DNA from: Zizania palustris
Taxonomy: Eukaryota > Streptophyta > Magnoliopsida > Poales > Poaceae
Reading direction: 5' to 3'
Assembly: GCA_019279435.1 (NCBI GenBank)
Contig: JAAALK010000288.1
Coordinates: 75,984,255-76,048,254, forward strand
DNA: 64,000 nt
Shown: positions 10,226-22,734 of the stretch, piece after piece
How positions within the stretch are numbered: the stretch's first letter is position 1
How the letters are laid out: each line of letters opens with the position of its first letter
Translations under genes and position numbers: made by a program
The notes under the pieces: generated by a model
The model's input: the letters and a program-made list of their open reading frames with translations, nothing else
Told to the model about the DNA's origin: nothing
The model's database searches: none

Positions 10226-12928
10226 ATGGCTGGTCCTTTCCTGCAGCTCCCGGAGCTGGCTGGGGACCCGGCTCTTGCGGCTTTGGTTGCTTCTTGGGAT
10301 TTCTCCCCTGGTCTCGCTTTTCAGCGTCGCACCTGTGCGCTGCTCAATTCTTCCGTTCACCACCCGTCTTCTTCCCCCTCTGGCTCTTTCTTCTTGCTTG
10401 CGATCTTTCGGAGGTTCACCTTCCGGCTTTTAGAATCTTCGGTCAGCCTTGCCCTGCACGCCTGCCTCGGCGGCGTCTCGGCGGGCTTTCACGTGGAGTT
10501 CGTGCGTGACAGGCATTTCAAGTTCTCGGTTGCGTCCAAGGCCGTCGGGTTCTCGGTCCTAAAGATTCGGCGTTTCATCTCGTCCCATTTTGACGTCTAC
10601 TTTCACCTCTGGCGCGACGGTGGTGCCAACTGGCACCACGATCACCTCCAGTGGGAGCGTGAAGAATGATCTAGTTAGTCGACGGTCGGCAGCCGACGTC
10701 GTCGGTTGCACCCGCGATCCGCTAGGTCGGTCAAGAGGGTCTCATTCAACGATGTGGTCTCGGTTGTTGCCCCCCGACAGGGACAGGGAGCGTCTCCTAG
10801 TCTGGCGTCTCCGGCCTCTTCTCGGCCCGCTGTCTTGGTTGGCTCCGTTCTGTGCCCTTTCTCGCCCTCTCCGCCGCGGCAGGCGCTGCTCCCTGCCAGG
10901 GTTCCCCTCGGTTCTCAGCCCTCGCGTCGGATGGATGTCACCTCCTTTCCTTCTCGTTCCCCAGGGCCATCTTTCTCGCTAACTGCTCTCGTACTTCTGT
11001 TCTGGGTGCCTTTCACCCATCCCTTTCGACTGCTGTCCCGGTCACTCCTCCGCCATTTGGCAATGATGCCTGTTCTGCCGGTATTGTTCCCCTCAAGCAG
11101 ATCTTCGGTAGACTCAAAGGTGATCTTCGGGCTGCTCGGTCTGGCAAAAGTCCCCCTTTTCACAGCGCAGGAATCCATCATTGGACGTCTTGCATTAATG
11201 GCGCTGCGTCGGGTGACGGTTTGCATTCTACCCCCGCTGGGGTAGATGAGAATTTTCATTCTACCCCCTGCCCCTTCCCCCCCTTCTCCCCTCCCCCGTT
11301 GGGGCCTCGGTTACTCTTTCTGCCTCTTGCAGGGGTAAACTGGCCTTTTCCTCGTTCAGTTGCACGTCTTCTCAAGCCTTGGAAGTTGGATCGCCTCCCC
11401 TCCTTTCCTTCGCCGATCGCTTCGCCTCCGTCTGTCCTTCTCAACCACCCCCGACTAGCCTGCCTTCCGCCTCACCACGCGCTCTTGCAACCATGGCTAA
11501 CTTCCCTGTCAACCCGATCCCCTTCCTTCCCCTCGACACCCCCATCGATGATGCTGGGGGGCGCTTCACCGGCAGCGGGCGCTCATTTCAGTCTCGGGTG
11601 ACTACGTCAAGTTGAACGAAGACCTAGCCATTGTGGAGAGTGACGGTGTCATTGAGGTCGAGGAGCGCTCTGCACTCCTGGTGGTCATGCGCCATCATCT
11701 TGCGCACGTCCTTCAGCTTCAGGTCCTCCGCTGCAGTCTCTACCCGCTCGGTGTGGGTATCATCAAAGTGGGGAATGTCTTCGACCGTGATTTCTTGGTC
11801 AGCTCCAGCCCCTACTTCATTGACGGCCACTTGGTCAGGTTCGTGCGCCATGACAACGGCATCAACTTCCGCCAGTCCCCCTTTGCTCGCACTGGTTGGG
11901 TTATGTTTTTAGGGTATCCATTGGACTTTAAGCATCTGCACTTTCTGCAACAAGCCTGTGCTACCTTTGGCAAGTTGGTGTTCTGGCACAAAGACGACCC
12001 AAGCCTTGCTAGAGTTCTCCTCAAAGTGCTGTTTGATGACCCCTTGGACATCCCGCGCAACATAACCCTCAAATTCGGGCGCAGTTTGGACGGGGTTGGG
12101 CGGTCGTGGACCTTCTCGGTTTACCTCCTTCAATCGAAGATGACTGACTTCGCCCCTGAGGATGAGGACCCACTGCCACCAGACAATGGCAATCCGCACC
12201 CTTTTGAAGGCATGATCATTCAAGGGGAGGCCGCTTGGGTCCAACAATGGGCAGACCAACAACACTTCGGCCCTCACGCCCAACAATGGCATGAACAGCC
12301 GGCCCCTCCGGTCCAACTCCAACCAGACCCGCCTCAGCACAGTGATCGTACCGGTGTTTCCAGGATTTCAAGTGAGGAGGACTTGGGTAGCCCCTCTCCT
12401 GTTCGGGCTCCTCCCCCCTCCCCGGTTGCTGTGCCATCGCCTGGGGCCGTTCAGTCTCCCTTTCTTGGTCAGCCTGAGCCGGTGCCAGTTCTGCTTCCTT
12501 CGGAAGCGGCCTCGGCCGTCGGGAGCAAAGCTATCATTGTTTACACCCGCCGCAACCGTCGGGAGATTGCCAAGGACACCGTGGAACCTTCTTCCTCTAA
12601 GGTGAATATTACTCCCTCGTCTAGTCAAGGTTTACGCCGAAGTTTGCGCATCAAGAAAAGGACACAGGGTTTCAAAAGGGCCACGGCTGCTTCCGGCTCG
12701 CCAAATCTGCCTACCATCCAGACGTACATTGATTTATCAAGGTCTGCTTCACCTTGTCCACCCATCAGCTTAAAATCTTTAGCTCATACCGCATCCAATA
12801 TCTGTGGGATCAACATGAACAATGACACTCTGTCCTCTCTGCTCCTTAGTGATGATTCGGATGACGACACTGATCTGATGATGGTCGGCGCCGGTGATCC
12901 CAGTTCTTCCCGGCCGTTTGATGGTTGA
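10226..12928 (+). pseudogene. LINE ORF1 (nucleic-acid-binding protein), frameshifted
   Basis: ORF1 proteins coat LINE RNA. The first block (10226-10669, 147 residues) has FRLLESSVSLALHACLGG and FDVYFHLWRDGGANW, a motif set I recognise from grass LINE ORF1. It ends at a TGA near 10667. A proline/serine-rich middle (10700-11490) reads in several frames. The C-terminal block starts near MANFPVNPIPF (about 11494), shifts frame near 11600, and continues as a 438-residue frame (11612-12928). That frame holds an RRM-like/DUF4283-like region (about residues 20-190), then a Pro/Gln/Ser-rich tail. No CCHC knuckle is visible. A long ORF1 broken by two or three frameshifts is the simplest reading. Confidence 0.7.
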
Positions 12929-13173
12929 TTCTGACTCGACGCTGCTGGTGGCGCTGGCTCCGGCGTGCTCTCCTGGACCGGCCATTTAGGACAATCTGTT
13001 ATCTGTGTTTCATTTCTGTCTGTATGTGTTATCTAGTTCGAACTTTCTACTTTGCCTCCAGAGGCTTGTTCGCTGGTCTTGCTTCGTTCGGTGGAACATG
13101 TTCGCTTGCTCTTCTGTGTGGCTCGGTGTCCTATGGGCACGAGTTGGGCCTTACTGCCTTTTCATTTTTATCA

Positions 13174-16100
13174 ATGTCTAGCAAATCGACCTGGCTCATT
13201 CTGAACTGGAACATTCGTGGGCTCAATGCCGACGCCAAATGTCTGGCTGTTAAACACCTGCTTCTTCAGTCCAACTACTCCATCTTTTGTCTCCAAGAAA
13301 CTAAGATCGGTTCCTTCGACCATTCTTCCATTCGTCGCTTCGCTCCTAAACGGTTCGATCAATTCGCTTTTAGCCCGGCTGCGGGTTCCTCTGGTGGGCT
13401 CTTTGTGGGCTGGATGGGCTCGCGTTTCTCCGGGACTGTGGTCTCTTCCTCCCGTTTCCAGATAACAGTCAGTTTCACCTCTATCATCAATGGCAACAAC
13501 TGGCAGCTTACTTCTGTTTATGGTCCCTGTCGTGCCCAAGGGAAATTGGAATTCATTAACTGGCTTCTTAGTTTGGATGTCAATCCAAATCTCAACTGGA
13601 TCTTCTTGGGGGACTTCAACCTATATCGCTTCCCCTCCAATAGAAACAAGTCCGGAGCCAATTTCACTGATATGAGCAACTTCAACCTTGTCATCAGTTC
13701 ACTGGGCCTTCATGAAGTGCCTCTGTCCGGTCGTAAATTTACCTGGAGCAACATGCAACAGTCTCCCACTTTGGAACAACTCGACTGGTGCTTAACCTCG
13801 GCTAACTGGCTGACAACTTACCCGGGAACTTCCTTTACTGCTCTCCCGCACACTACCTCAGACCATGTGCCTTGCCAGATTGGGATCTCTTCAAACATCC
13901 CTCCGAACCAAATCTTCCGGTTTGAGGACTATTGGACTGGCCTTCCCGGGTTTTTTGACCTCGTTCAATCTCGTTGGAGCTTCCCTCAAATTCAAAATCC
14001 GGTTCAACGCATTGCTTTCAAGCTCGGCTCCCTTAGAAAGGCTCTGCTTCCCTGGGGTAACAGAGGGGGAACTTTCAACACTTGGATTAAGCACTCGTCA
14101 GTTGTGATCCAAGCCATCGATCACTTGGAGGAACTCAGGCGGATTACTATTCCCGAAGGCAATCTGCGGCGTCTGCTCAAAAAGCACATCGCTGGGCTTC
14201 TCCGCATCCAGAACTGCTATTGGAAGTAGCATTTTACGGTACAGTGGACTCAATTGGGTGATGAAAACACCAAGTTTTTCCACAGCATGGCCTCGAACCG
14301 ACATCAACGAAATCAGATACAATCTATCCTCGACTCTGACGGCAAGCTTGTCACTTCAGTGGAAGACAAGGCTGAGGCTTTCTTGGAGTTTTTCTTAAGT
14401 AAAATGGGGTTTTCCTCCGAACCAGTCATGCACTTCGACCTGGACAACATGGTTCCTAGGTTCGATGGCCTTGATCACCTAGCCAATCCAATCAGCCCTA
14501 TTGAGCTCGACAAAGTCATCAGCTCCCTCCCGACCAACAAGGCCCCTGGTCCAGACGAGTTCAACAACAATTTCTACAAAACTTGCTGGCACATCATTCG
14601 TCAAGATTTTTATGATCTCGCCAATGGCTTCTCCACAAATCCCTCCTGCCTTCGGCCAATCAATGGGTCCTTCATCACCCTTCTCCCTAAGGGCCATAAC
14701 CCCTCCACAGTTCGGGACTTCAGGCCAGTCTCTTTGCTCAACACCAGCATCAAATTAATAACAAAGGTCCTGGCCAACAGGTTACAACCCACTATCACTA
14801 GAATAATTCACAAGAATCAGTACAGTTTTATTAAAGGCAGGTCTATTCAAGATTGCGCAGCTTGGGTTCTTCAATTTACCCACCTCTGCAAGCACTCCAA
14901 GGCCAAGACTGCTATTCTTAAGCTTGACTTCGAGAAGGCCTTCGACACAATTGAGCACTCGGTTATTCTTCAGCTGCTCATTCGCTTTGGTTTCCCGGAC
15001 ATCTGGACTTCTTGGATACGGACTATCTTTGACTCGGGCTTCTCTGCCATCCTCGTCAATGGTATAGCAGGGAAATTTTTTCACTGTAAGAGGGGCGTTC
15101 GTCAAGGGGACCCTCTTTCCCCTCTACTCTTTGTCATTGCCGCTGAGCTCCTGCAGTATATCATCAACAAAGCTTCCTCCCTAGGCGTCCTCGCGGCTCC
15201 GGCATGCCACAACCCCGGTGATGACTTCCCAGTGATTCAGTACGTGGATGACACCATCATCTTCCTCTAGGCCTCTCAGTTGAACCTCTTCAAACTCAAA
15301 GGCCTCATCAACAGCTTCTCTGCCTCCACTGGCCTGAAAGTCAACTTTGACAAATCCAGCTTAATTCCTCTCAACCTGGACCCAGATGAGGCCCAGTTGC
15401 TTGCAGCCGGCTTTGGCTGCAAACTGGAATCCCTCCCTTTCCCCTATCTTGGCCTTCCCTTAGGCGTCCTACGCCCCTCTTACAAGGACTTCTCCGGTCT
15501 TCTTGAGCAAATGGATCGTCGGCTGGCGTCCTCTGCCGCTTGGCTCTCTATGGCTGGTAGGCTCCAACTCGTCAACTCTGTCCTTTCTTCCCTTCCAACT
15601 TACTCAATGTGCACCTTCAAACTCCCTGCCAAAGTTCTTCGTCAGCTTGATCAGTCCCGACACCATTGCCTTTGGAGAGGTTCGAACCCCAGTAAGGTGC
15701 ACAGTCTTGCCCGCTGGGAGGTCATCTACAAGCCCAAGTGCCAAGGCGGCCTTGGGGTGATCAGCCTGCACTGTCAGAATAACGCCCTATTGCTTAAACA
15801 GCTACACAAATTCTACTCTAGAAGAGATATCCCGTGGGTTCAACTCACCTGGTCTACCTTTTATAACAGCACCAAGCCTCCACACCTCACTCCTCCCAAG
15901 GGTTCTCGCTGGTGGAAGGATATTCTGAAACTTTATGGCTTTTTCCGAGCAATCGCCAAGCCTTCTATCGGGGATGGGAGGTCCATTGCCTTCTGGCCTG
16001 ATCATTGGCTTTCCTCCCCACTGGCTTCCACCTTCCCTCGGTTGTTTTCCTTCGCCGTTGACAAGGACATCTCCCTGTTTTCCTTTATCTCTACTCCGTC

Positions 16101-16788
16101 GCTCCCTCGCCTTTTTCACCTGCCCCTTTCCTCGGAGGCGGAGGAAGAGCTGCTTCAACTCTCCCACCTGGTCAATAACTATCAGTTTCACGCTGGTCCT
16201 GACTCCTGGTCCTTCATCTGGGGCTCCTCTCGCTACACTTCTCGATCCTTTTATCACCACCACTTCAATCTTCCCAGCCCTCACCCCCTTTTCTCTCTCC
16301 TCTGGAAATCCTCTTGCAGCAACAAGATCAAAGTCTTCTTCTGGCTTTTGCTGATTGACCGGCTCAACACTAGAAACATTCTTCGCAGGAAAGGTCTTGT
16401 CATCTCTGGTATGACCTATGACTGTGTCCTCTGCTCTGACTCTCAAGAGGAAACCTCTACTCACCTCTTCTTCGGGTGCCACTTCAGTATATCCTGTTGG
16501 AGCTCTCTTCAGGTTTCCTGGTCACTTCCGTCTCCTCCCTTGGACCTGGTCCTTACCAGCACTAAGGCTCTCAGTTTGCCTTTTGCCTTGGAGATTGTCA
16601 TGATTGGTTGCTGGTCCCTTTGGTTGCTCAGGAATAACATTATCTTCCGCAACTCCCACGGTTCGCGGCCAAACTGGAAGAAGATCTTCTCCGCTCAGCT
16701 CTCCCTGCAGACCTCTCGTTTCTCCGACAAGCAGCATCAGCAGATAGTGCCGTGGCTCTCCTCTCTAGGCCTCCGGGCATCCCCCTAG
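13174..16788 (+). pseudogene. LINE ORF2: AP-like endonuclease, reverse transcriptase, zf-RVT; two TAG stops
   Basis: One continuous frame of 1205 codons with only two stops, TAG at 14227-14229 and TAG at 15268-15270. The start is taken at ATG 13174, just before the endonuclease begins. Endonuclease: LNWNIRGL, CLQETKI, GDFNLYR and SDHVP supply the expected Asn, Glu, Asp and His. RT: APGPDEFN, FRPVSLLN, LKLDFEKAFDTIEH, GVRQGDPLSPLLF and the catalytic QYVDDTIIF. After the second stop come the PFPYLGLPLG thumb region and the C-terminal zf-RVT domain (WKSSCSNKIKVFFWLL, CVLC, HLFFGC). The enzyme nicks target DNA and reverse-transcribes LINE RNA. Both stops stand where related proteins probably have Gln, so CAG to TAG changes are likely. 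Confidence 0.9.
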
Positions 16789-16917
16789 TCCCTCTTGTAT
16801 CTCTCCCCTCCTACCTGTACTTCTTCTCTGCTCCCCCTCCCTTTCGTGTATTGGTTCTTTTTATTTTTAATGAATTAATCAAGGTAGGAGCCTCTCCTGC
16901 CGATTAAGTCAAAAAAA
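16789..16917 (+). other. LINE 3' UTR and short A tail
   Basis: About 120 bp, pyrimidine-rich, followed by a run of seven A residues and then the repeated target sequence GTTGATAAACTC. Confidence 0.75.
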
Positions 16918-17543
16918 GTTGATAAACTCTTCACCATACTATACTCAAGCCAATGGTCACGCCGAGTCTAGTAATAAAACTGTGATTAAGCTCATTAAGA
17001 AAAAGATTGAAGAGTTTCCTAAAATGTGGCATGAAGTGCTTTCTAAAGCATTATGGACATGTAGAGTTGCAATGTATGGTGCCACCAAAGTAAGTCCATA
17101 CGAGTTGGTGTATGGACAAGAAGTCGTTTTACCCGTAGAGGTGAATCTTGGCTCATTAAGGTTGCTTAAGCAAGATGGATTATCGGTCGATGAGTATGAA
17201 ACTCTTTTGAAGGATAATTTGGAAGAGGTGACCGATAAGAAGGTTAAGAGCTCTAGAGGCAATATAAAGAGACAAAAGAAGAGTAGCTAGAGCTTATAAC
17301 AAGAAGGTGAGAGCAAAATCGTTTCAAGTTGGTGACTTAGTTTGGAAGACGATTTTGTCGTTAGGCACTAAGAGCCCAAAATTTGGTAAATTGTCGCCTA
17401 GTTGGGAAGGTCCTTTTAGAGTTGCTGAAATCGCTCCAGGCAATGCATGTTTGTTAGAGTCACTTCAAGGAGAGCGATTTTGTAGGGATTTGAATGATAG
17501 ATATTTGAAAAAGTACTTCCCAAGTTTGTGGCAAAACGTTTGA
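16918..17543 (+). pseudogene. Gypsy Q integrase, C-terminal part
   Basis: Resumes the integrase frame after the LINE. YYTQANGHAESSNKTVIKL carries the third catalytic residue (Glu), followed by SPYELVYGQEVVLPVEV. A frameshift near 17270-17300 leads into a second frame (17307-17543). That frame has the GPFRV segment and the RFCRDLNDRYLKKYFPSLW end that is usual in Tat-type integrases. The stop at 17541-17543 is the natural end of pol, 87 bp before the 3' LTR. Confidence 0.85.
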
Positions 17544-17618
17544 AGTGTCGAAAGGTCGATATAAAGCATATCGCCCTTAGCTCGTTGTGCTTTTGGCACA
17601 CTAAAGTTTGCCAAAACG

Positions 17619-17630
17619 CAGGGGGGCATG
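17619..17630 (+). other. Polypurine tract of gypsy Q
   Basis: CAGGGGGGCATG immediately precedes the 3' LTR start TGTTGATAGC at 17631. Confidence 0.7.
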
Positions 17631-17915
17631 TGTTGATAGCAAAAAATGGCATTAATGATTAAAGTTGACAAAATATCAATTTTTCGTAATTTAACCAAAA
17701 ATATGCTAAGTCATGGCATAGGTCGGTCTGACCAGCCATGTACTGCCGGTCTGACCAGCCCACTTTGGTCAGACCGTCCATAGGTTCGGTCAGACCGACC
17801 CAATCCGTGTTCGAGTCCAATTAGATGATTCCAGGGTATTTTTTATCCCTAATTGATTTTTAATGACTTTGACCCGTGTCCAACTCAAATTAGAAGCCCA
17901 GGACGTCATGCCCAA

Positions 17916-17931
17916 CCTCTATAAATAGAGG
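17916..17931 (+). promoter_or_regulatory. TATA box in a perfect inverted repeat, Q 3' LTR
   Basis: CCTCTATAAATAGAGG has 7-bp arms with an AA centre. The TATA box (17920-17927) lies inside it. The S LTR has a related inverted repeat with a compensatory change. Confidence 0.6.
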
Positions 17932-18220
17932 CAAGGACGATTCAAGGAGCCCCCCTAAAAACCCTAATAGATCCAATCTATTATCTCTTTGATCGTACCT
18001 TTATATTCAATTTACTTTCTTGCCCTAGATTCAATTCAGCACGTCCATCTTCATGGGTGTGCGTTGTAAGCCCTTCGTCCACCGCGTCATATTCACGGTA
18101 AGTCCTTGTCGGTTCACTCGTGAATCATTTGTTTCATCCACGTAACAGATTTCTTTCGTTTTATCTGTTTTTACCGGTGATTCGTTCTCTTAGCCGAATT
18201 ACCTTTGGTTTCTTGGTGTT

Positions 18221-21200
18221 TGTGAAACCAAGGGTGGTTTTTGTCTGTATGATGAGTGATTGACAAGGATGAGCGGTTGAGCGATTGGTTGAGTGTAGGG
18301 TTGTGTGCATCGAAGGGTTCGATGTACGTATAAGGTTTGTGTGCTGAGGGTTTCGGTGGTGCGTCGCGTTCTTGTTTTGGCTTGTCTTGAATGTGCAGGG
18401 TGGAGATGCTGACCAACTGTCGATGGCAAGTAATCGAGGGTCAAGCGGGGAGCTCGATGCCGGAGGATCAGGGAGGCAGGGCGAAGTTGGAGAAGATCTC
18501 AAGAGTGCACGAAAAGACTGAGCAAGACTAGGACTGACGGATGGAAGCGATGGCGTGATGACCGGGTCTGCGAGAGGGAGGCAAGGGCAAGTATTCAGGC
18601 GGCTCGAGGGTATCGAGAGCGGAAAAGGCTTGTTGGCGCTCGGAGTCGCAAAACGGTGTCATGAGTCGAAGAGTTGAGAGGCTTTGTCGGTTTTGCTGAA
18701 AACTGTCACATCTCTAAATTTACTAATTTCAATAATTATGAGTCTTTTTGTTTTGAGTATTTTAGAGTAATGTGTGAAATTTTAGTATTTTTCATGATTT
18801 CCCAATTCTGAAAATATATTAAAAGCGTTGAGTCATTGTGTAATAAATTAGAGTTAATTTTAGTAAGAGTCTAGAGTAAATGTACTCCTTTAGTATATTT
18901 TTTAGGATTTCTTAAATTCTGAAAATATATTACAAGGAATAGGACCTTGATGTAAAATAGAGGTTCTAGAGGGTTCTTTTTAGAATTTTCCACCCATGGC
19001 TGGCCTATAAATAGAGGTCCATAGCTATGGGTTATTTCCTCTCTTTTTGTCTGAACCACATAGACACTTTATGAAATTTGTGCTTTATTTTTCTGTGTGC
19101 ATCCAAGCCTCTTCACTGTTCAAGATCCGAAACCAGCACAGTGCAGCGATGGATCACACAAGTACTGGCGCAGGTGTGTTTTTGGTTTGAATTCAGTTTT
19201 GAGAGCCTCTTTGTGATGATTTCTCTGCAGAACATGAGTTTGAAGTTTATACAACTTTTGTTGTGGATGGGTTGAATGTTCCATTTTTGAAGTTTATATC
19301 TGGTTTCTGCAATTTCCTCTTGATTTTCTTGTAGTTTAAAAGTGATACATCAGTTTGCATAAGAACTCTGCCTTGAAAAATTCTAAGTCAGAAATATGGC
19401 ATGTTCTTGAAGAACTTGATGATTCACTCATCTGATATGTTCTGACTAGTTCATGGAGTGCATTTTGTTGTGATCTGAGATGACCATCTATGTTTCATAC
19501 ATTCTTCTGGACAACTAGAACATATTCAAGCAATACTACTAGTTGTTGTCCAGATCAAAGGTGTGTGAAAATTTCTCTGAAACTTTTTGTTCAGAATTGT
19601 TCTCTACTGCAAGAAATATCAGATTCTTTTTGGATGGTTTCAATAGAGGCTGTTTTCCTTACCTGAATCAGTGCACAGAAGGTTTCTGCTACAAATCATG
19701 ACAGGGCATTGAAAAGAGCATCATCTTTCTTTTTGCTAAGGATGATCAGTTTTTAGTATTTCTGATTTTCAGCAGTCCTCCTGATGTCATTTTGTCAAGC
19801 CAAAAAGGGTGTAAAAAGGACTGATCTCATCTCAACCAGTTTGAATATTCACTGAAAAGCAACTGCAGTGGTTCTGAAAAGTTGTATTGTATAGAGTTAC
19901 TTTTCAGAATTGTTGCTGATCTCAGAATAGTTAAACAGTAACTTTATCTGGTGTTTACAGTTTGAGTTGTCTGGTAATTTTTTAGAAGAGATTCAGAAAA
20001 GGTTGTTTCAAAAATTGTCAAGAATACATTTTATCTTGAAACATATTTTTTGTGTTGTCTGAATACTTTCTGCAAGTCTATTTTCAAAATGGGATTCTTC
20101 TTCTGTTTTTTGTGCTATTGATTGAAACTGGTTGAACGGAATTAATTTCAAGCAAAAGAACAAAGTCTACTGGAATCTACACAGCTGATATCTGAAAAGC
20201 TAAATCAATCAAAAGGTATGTTTACACTCTTTTGGATCTGTTAAGTGCAATCATCTATGCAGATCACTTGATCATCTCTTTATTCTGATTAAATTTAAAT
20301 CAAGAACTGTGCTTCATTTTTGCCTAAAACTCTGAACAGAAACAATTATGACCTGGCTTATTTTAGTTTGTTCTGTTGAATTGACAAGTTAAACCATCTC
20401 ATCATCTGAACATAATTTTGATTAGCTCAAAATTGATGTTCAATTTCTAGACATTGTCAATTCTAGGAAGTATGTTGTCTGATCTGTACTGCTTCTGCTT
20501 GCTGTCTGACTTGTACTCAGTTTAGTTCACTTTCAGTAATTTGCTTCAAACTGTTTTGTTCTGAAATTGAAGTAAAACCCTTTTTGAATCTGAACAATTG
20601 CTTGACTCAAAGAAACTGATACAATTTAGCTTTTATCTGTTCAACTTCCTGATATTGTTTGATTCAGTGTGTTCTCAACTGAATTCTATTTGAAGTGAAC
20701 TAAACTTTGTTGGTTGGCTGAACTAATACATCACATTCTGGACTGTATTCTACTGATCTGTAATTCATGTGGGTTGTCTGATTGAGAGTAGAATCTACAA
20801 GCTTCTGTTTTCAGTACTGTACTTCATCTAGTTTGTACCACTCTAAAACAGATTTACATAGGTTGTTCAGACTGAATTTGTTGATAGATCTTGTACTGAA
20901 AATTCTCAATTTGTGCACTATTGTGTTTCAGCTTTTACTGAATTTTCTGAAAAGTGCTAAATGATTGCTGAACACTTATGTTTTGAATTGCTGACTGAAT
21001 TGCAGTCCTTCATTAACTGAAAAGTTGTGTTGAATTCAGAATTCAGCAATTGTACTTTGATCTTTCTACTATTTGTTCTTGGGCTGTATTATACTGTTTT
21101 TCTAAAAATATTACACTGTCTTTTTGTTCTGGTAGAATACTCTAAACTGCAAAATGATGTGTGGTTTGGGTTCTTTTACTTGAAGTATTTCTGCTCTTGT

Positions 21201-21792
21201 GAATGATATGCTGTTAGGTTTTTGGTTGTGATCAATTTCTTGCAAATTGGACAGAAATCAAAGTTGCAGTACTAAAGTTCTATCTAGTACTGTTTGCTGA
21301 ATATATACTGTACCTCGTCCAACACAATCTGAATTGAATAAAAGCTGATTGATTCTCTTATGAAATTACAGCTTTAAGTTTCAGAACTTTCTTGAATGAG
21401 TTTAAACTTGTGTCTGTTTTCAGACCTGCTATAGTAACTTGGTTGTGTCAAGTGTGGTTTAAAGTATCATTTGAAATTGGTAGAGTAGTGTTCCGTATAT
21501 CTAGTATTTTTCGGAGTTTCAGTCACCGATAACCTCTATCGACCACTCAGCCGTCGATCTACTCATGATAGTTCAGAATTTCAATTGTCGACAGAGTGCT
21601 TCGACACTTCAAACTCTGAACAAGATTAAATGTGGTATTTGAACTGATTTTGTTGTACTGATCTGTACTGATTGTTTAAATTTGAATATGATCTTTTAGA
21701 GGGGCATTGGGTGATTTGAAAAGGTCATCTAATTCGCGAGAAATTGTTGAGGCGCCTATTCACCCCCCTCTAGTCGCCATTCTGATCCCACA
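18221..21792 (+). mobile_element. Copia (Sirevirus-like) solo LTR, 3.57 kb
   Basis: Starts TGTGAAACCAAGGG and ends CTGATCCCACA, with the exact TSD GTGTT (18216-18220 and 21793-21797). Its first 50 bases resemble the LTR at 39175 (TGAGAAACCAAGGG, then GATGAGTGATTGACA). Its tail ATTCACCCCCCTCTAG resembles the tail of that LTR. It is therefore related to the Sirevirus-like copia V, although the body is unlike V's LTRs: AT-rich, long and without CTTCGG motifs. A TATA box lies at 19006-19013 between CCCATGGC and GCTATGGG arms. No coding sequence is seen over its whole length; the 60-65 codon open frames are not gene-like. Confidence 0.88.
19006..19013 (+). promoter_or_regulatory. TATA box of the 3.57-kb copia solo LTR
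   Basis: TATAAATA, about 785 bp into the LTR and just 5' of a pyrimidine-rich stretch where transcription may start. It is flanked by imperfect inverted arms CCCATGGC and GCTATGGG. Confidence 0.5.
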
Positions 21793-22734
21793 GTGTTTTT
21801 GCAGTGTTTTATTCCTCTCATCTTCGCCAAGAACTCTTGTTACAACCTGTCCACGGTGAGACGGTCACCGGGGCACTCAGGCGATCAGATCTACTATTGT
21901 CGGTCAGACCAACAGTGTAGCTCCGGTCTGACCGGTGTGTGCCATGCCGCCTCGTCACGCCGTTGCCGGCACGCCTGTCCCCTTGTTGCCGGCAACAACA
22001 GGTCTGACCGACGTGTCACTGTTGGTCTGACCGAACCCCTTCACACCAGAGCTATTGCGTTGGAATACTTCGGGCTGAAGTGCGCCGCACCGGAGCCCGT
22101 TGGTCTGACCAAGGTCAATTCCCCGGTCCGACCGGACCCTTCGCGCCAGAAAACTGCGTCACGTTGAAGCCTAGTGCATCGAAGGCTGTTTTGCGGCCAA
22201 CCCCAAGGACCTCTGGCCTGATTGTAGGCTATCCTTCGGTCTGACCGACCGAAGAAACCGAAGCCCTCTTCGGCCGTCTTCGTGATCTACTTTGGAGGCC
22301 TGCCTTCGGACCCCCTTCGCTCCGTACACTTCGGTCTGACCGGAGGCATAACGCCAGTCCGACCGACCAGGAGGCCGAACCCCCTTCGGTGCCCCTTCGT
22401 GTTGCCGGTCTAACTGGATCCCCTTCATCGGTCAGACCATTGGCTAGGGTTTGGTCAGACCGCCCTTCGCTACAGATTGAAATCGTCCTTGTTATGGCTG
22501 GTTTAGTTATTTTTAGTTATTCTTCTCATACATCATTTAATTGAATAATTTTAGATTAATATTATTTGATTACCTAGCGACTCCATTATTTCCTTACCAC
22601 TTTTTAAGGATCGTTAGAACGTGGCGTCGACATTGTGTTATGCTTAGGGGTTTACTTCTAAGTATCCGCACACTTTTGGATCGCCGGGTCACCGTCCATG
22701 TGTATGGCGCATTTTAGTGTCAACACATTCATCC

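Larger units (their letters stand above)
10090..16917 (+). mobile_element. Near-full-length L1-clade LINE inserted in Q integrase
   Basis: A plus-strand non-LTR retrotransposon of about 6.8 kb with two ORFs, a short 3' UTR and a short A tail. It is flanked by a 12-15 bp target duplication (AAAGTTGATAAACTC at 10075-10089 and again from about 16915). The exact length is ambiguous because the A tail abuts A residues of the target. ORF1 occupies about 10226-12928 and ORF2 13174-16788. Both ORF2 breaks are single in-frame TAG codons, so this copy has decayed little. The 5' UTR is about 135 bp if ORF1 starts at 10226. Confidence 0.9.
3717..22725 (+). mobile_element. Tat-type gypsy element Q with three nested insertions
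   Basis: A plus-strand gypsy retrotransposon bounded by TGTTGATAGC at 3717 and GTGTCAACA at 22725, with the exact 5-bp TSD CATTC on both sides (3712-3716 and 22726-22730). Order: truncated 5' LTR, end of gag, linker, protease, RT, RNase H, a second RNase H-like domain, integrase, PPT, 3' LTR. The additional RNase H domain before integrase is characteristic of the Tat lineage. Nested inside are a gypsy solo LTR (4018-5347), a LINE (10090-16917) and a copia solo LTR (18221-21792). An internal deletion removed most of the 5' LTR and most of gag. No open frame is complete. Confidence 0.88.
17631..22725 (+). repeat. Gypsy Q 3' LTR, interrupted by a copia solo LTR
   Basis: Starts TGTTGATAGC and ends GTGTCAACA. 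Removing the inserted 18221-21792 and one GTGTT leaves about 1.5 kb, aligning end to end with the S LTR (55959-57329). The TATA box is at 17920-17927. At least sixteen GGTCTGACC-type motifs occur, four at 17720-17795 and about twelve at 21898-22465, where CTTCGG/CCGAAG motifs also appear. No gene is visible; the 21793-22167 open frame runs through motif-rich LTR. Confidence 0.88.

Noticed and set aside
10164..11601. Separate small genes in three frames
   Set aside because: Best explained as the frameshifted, proline/serine-rich middle of LINE ORF1.
19078..20964. Small ORFs within the 3.57-kb block
   Set aside because: 60-65 codons, AT-rich, no motifs; the block is an LTR with a clear TSD.
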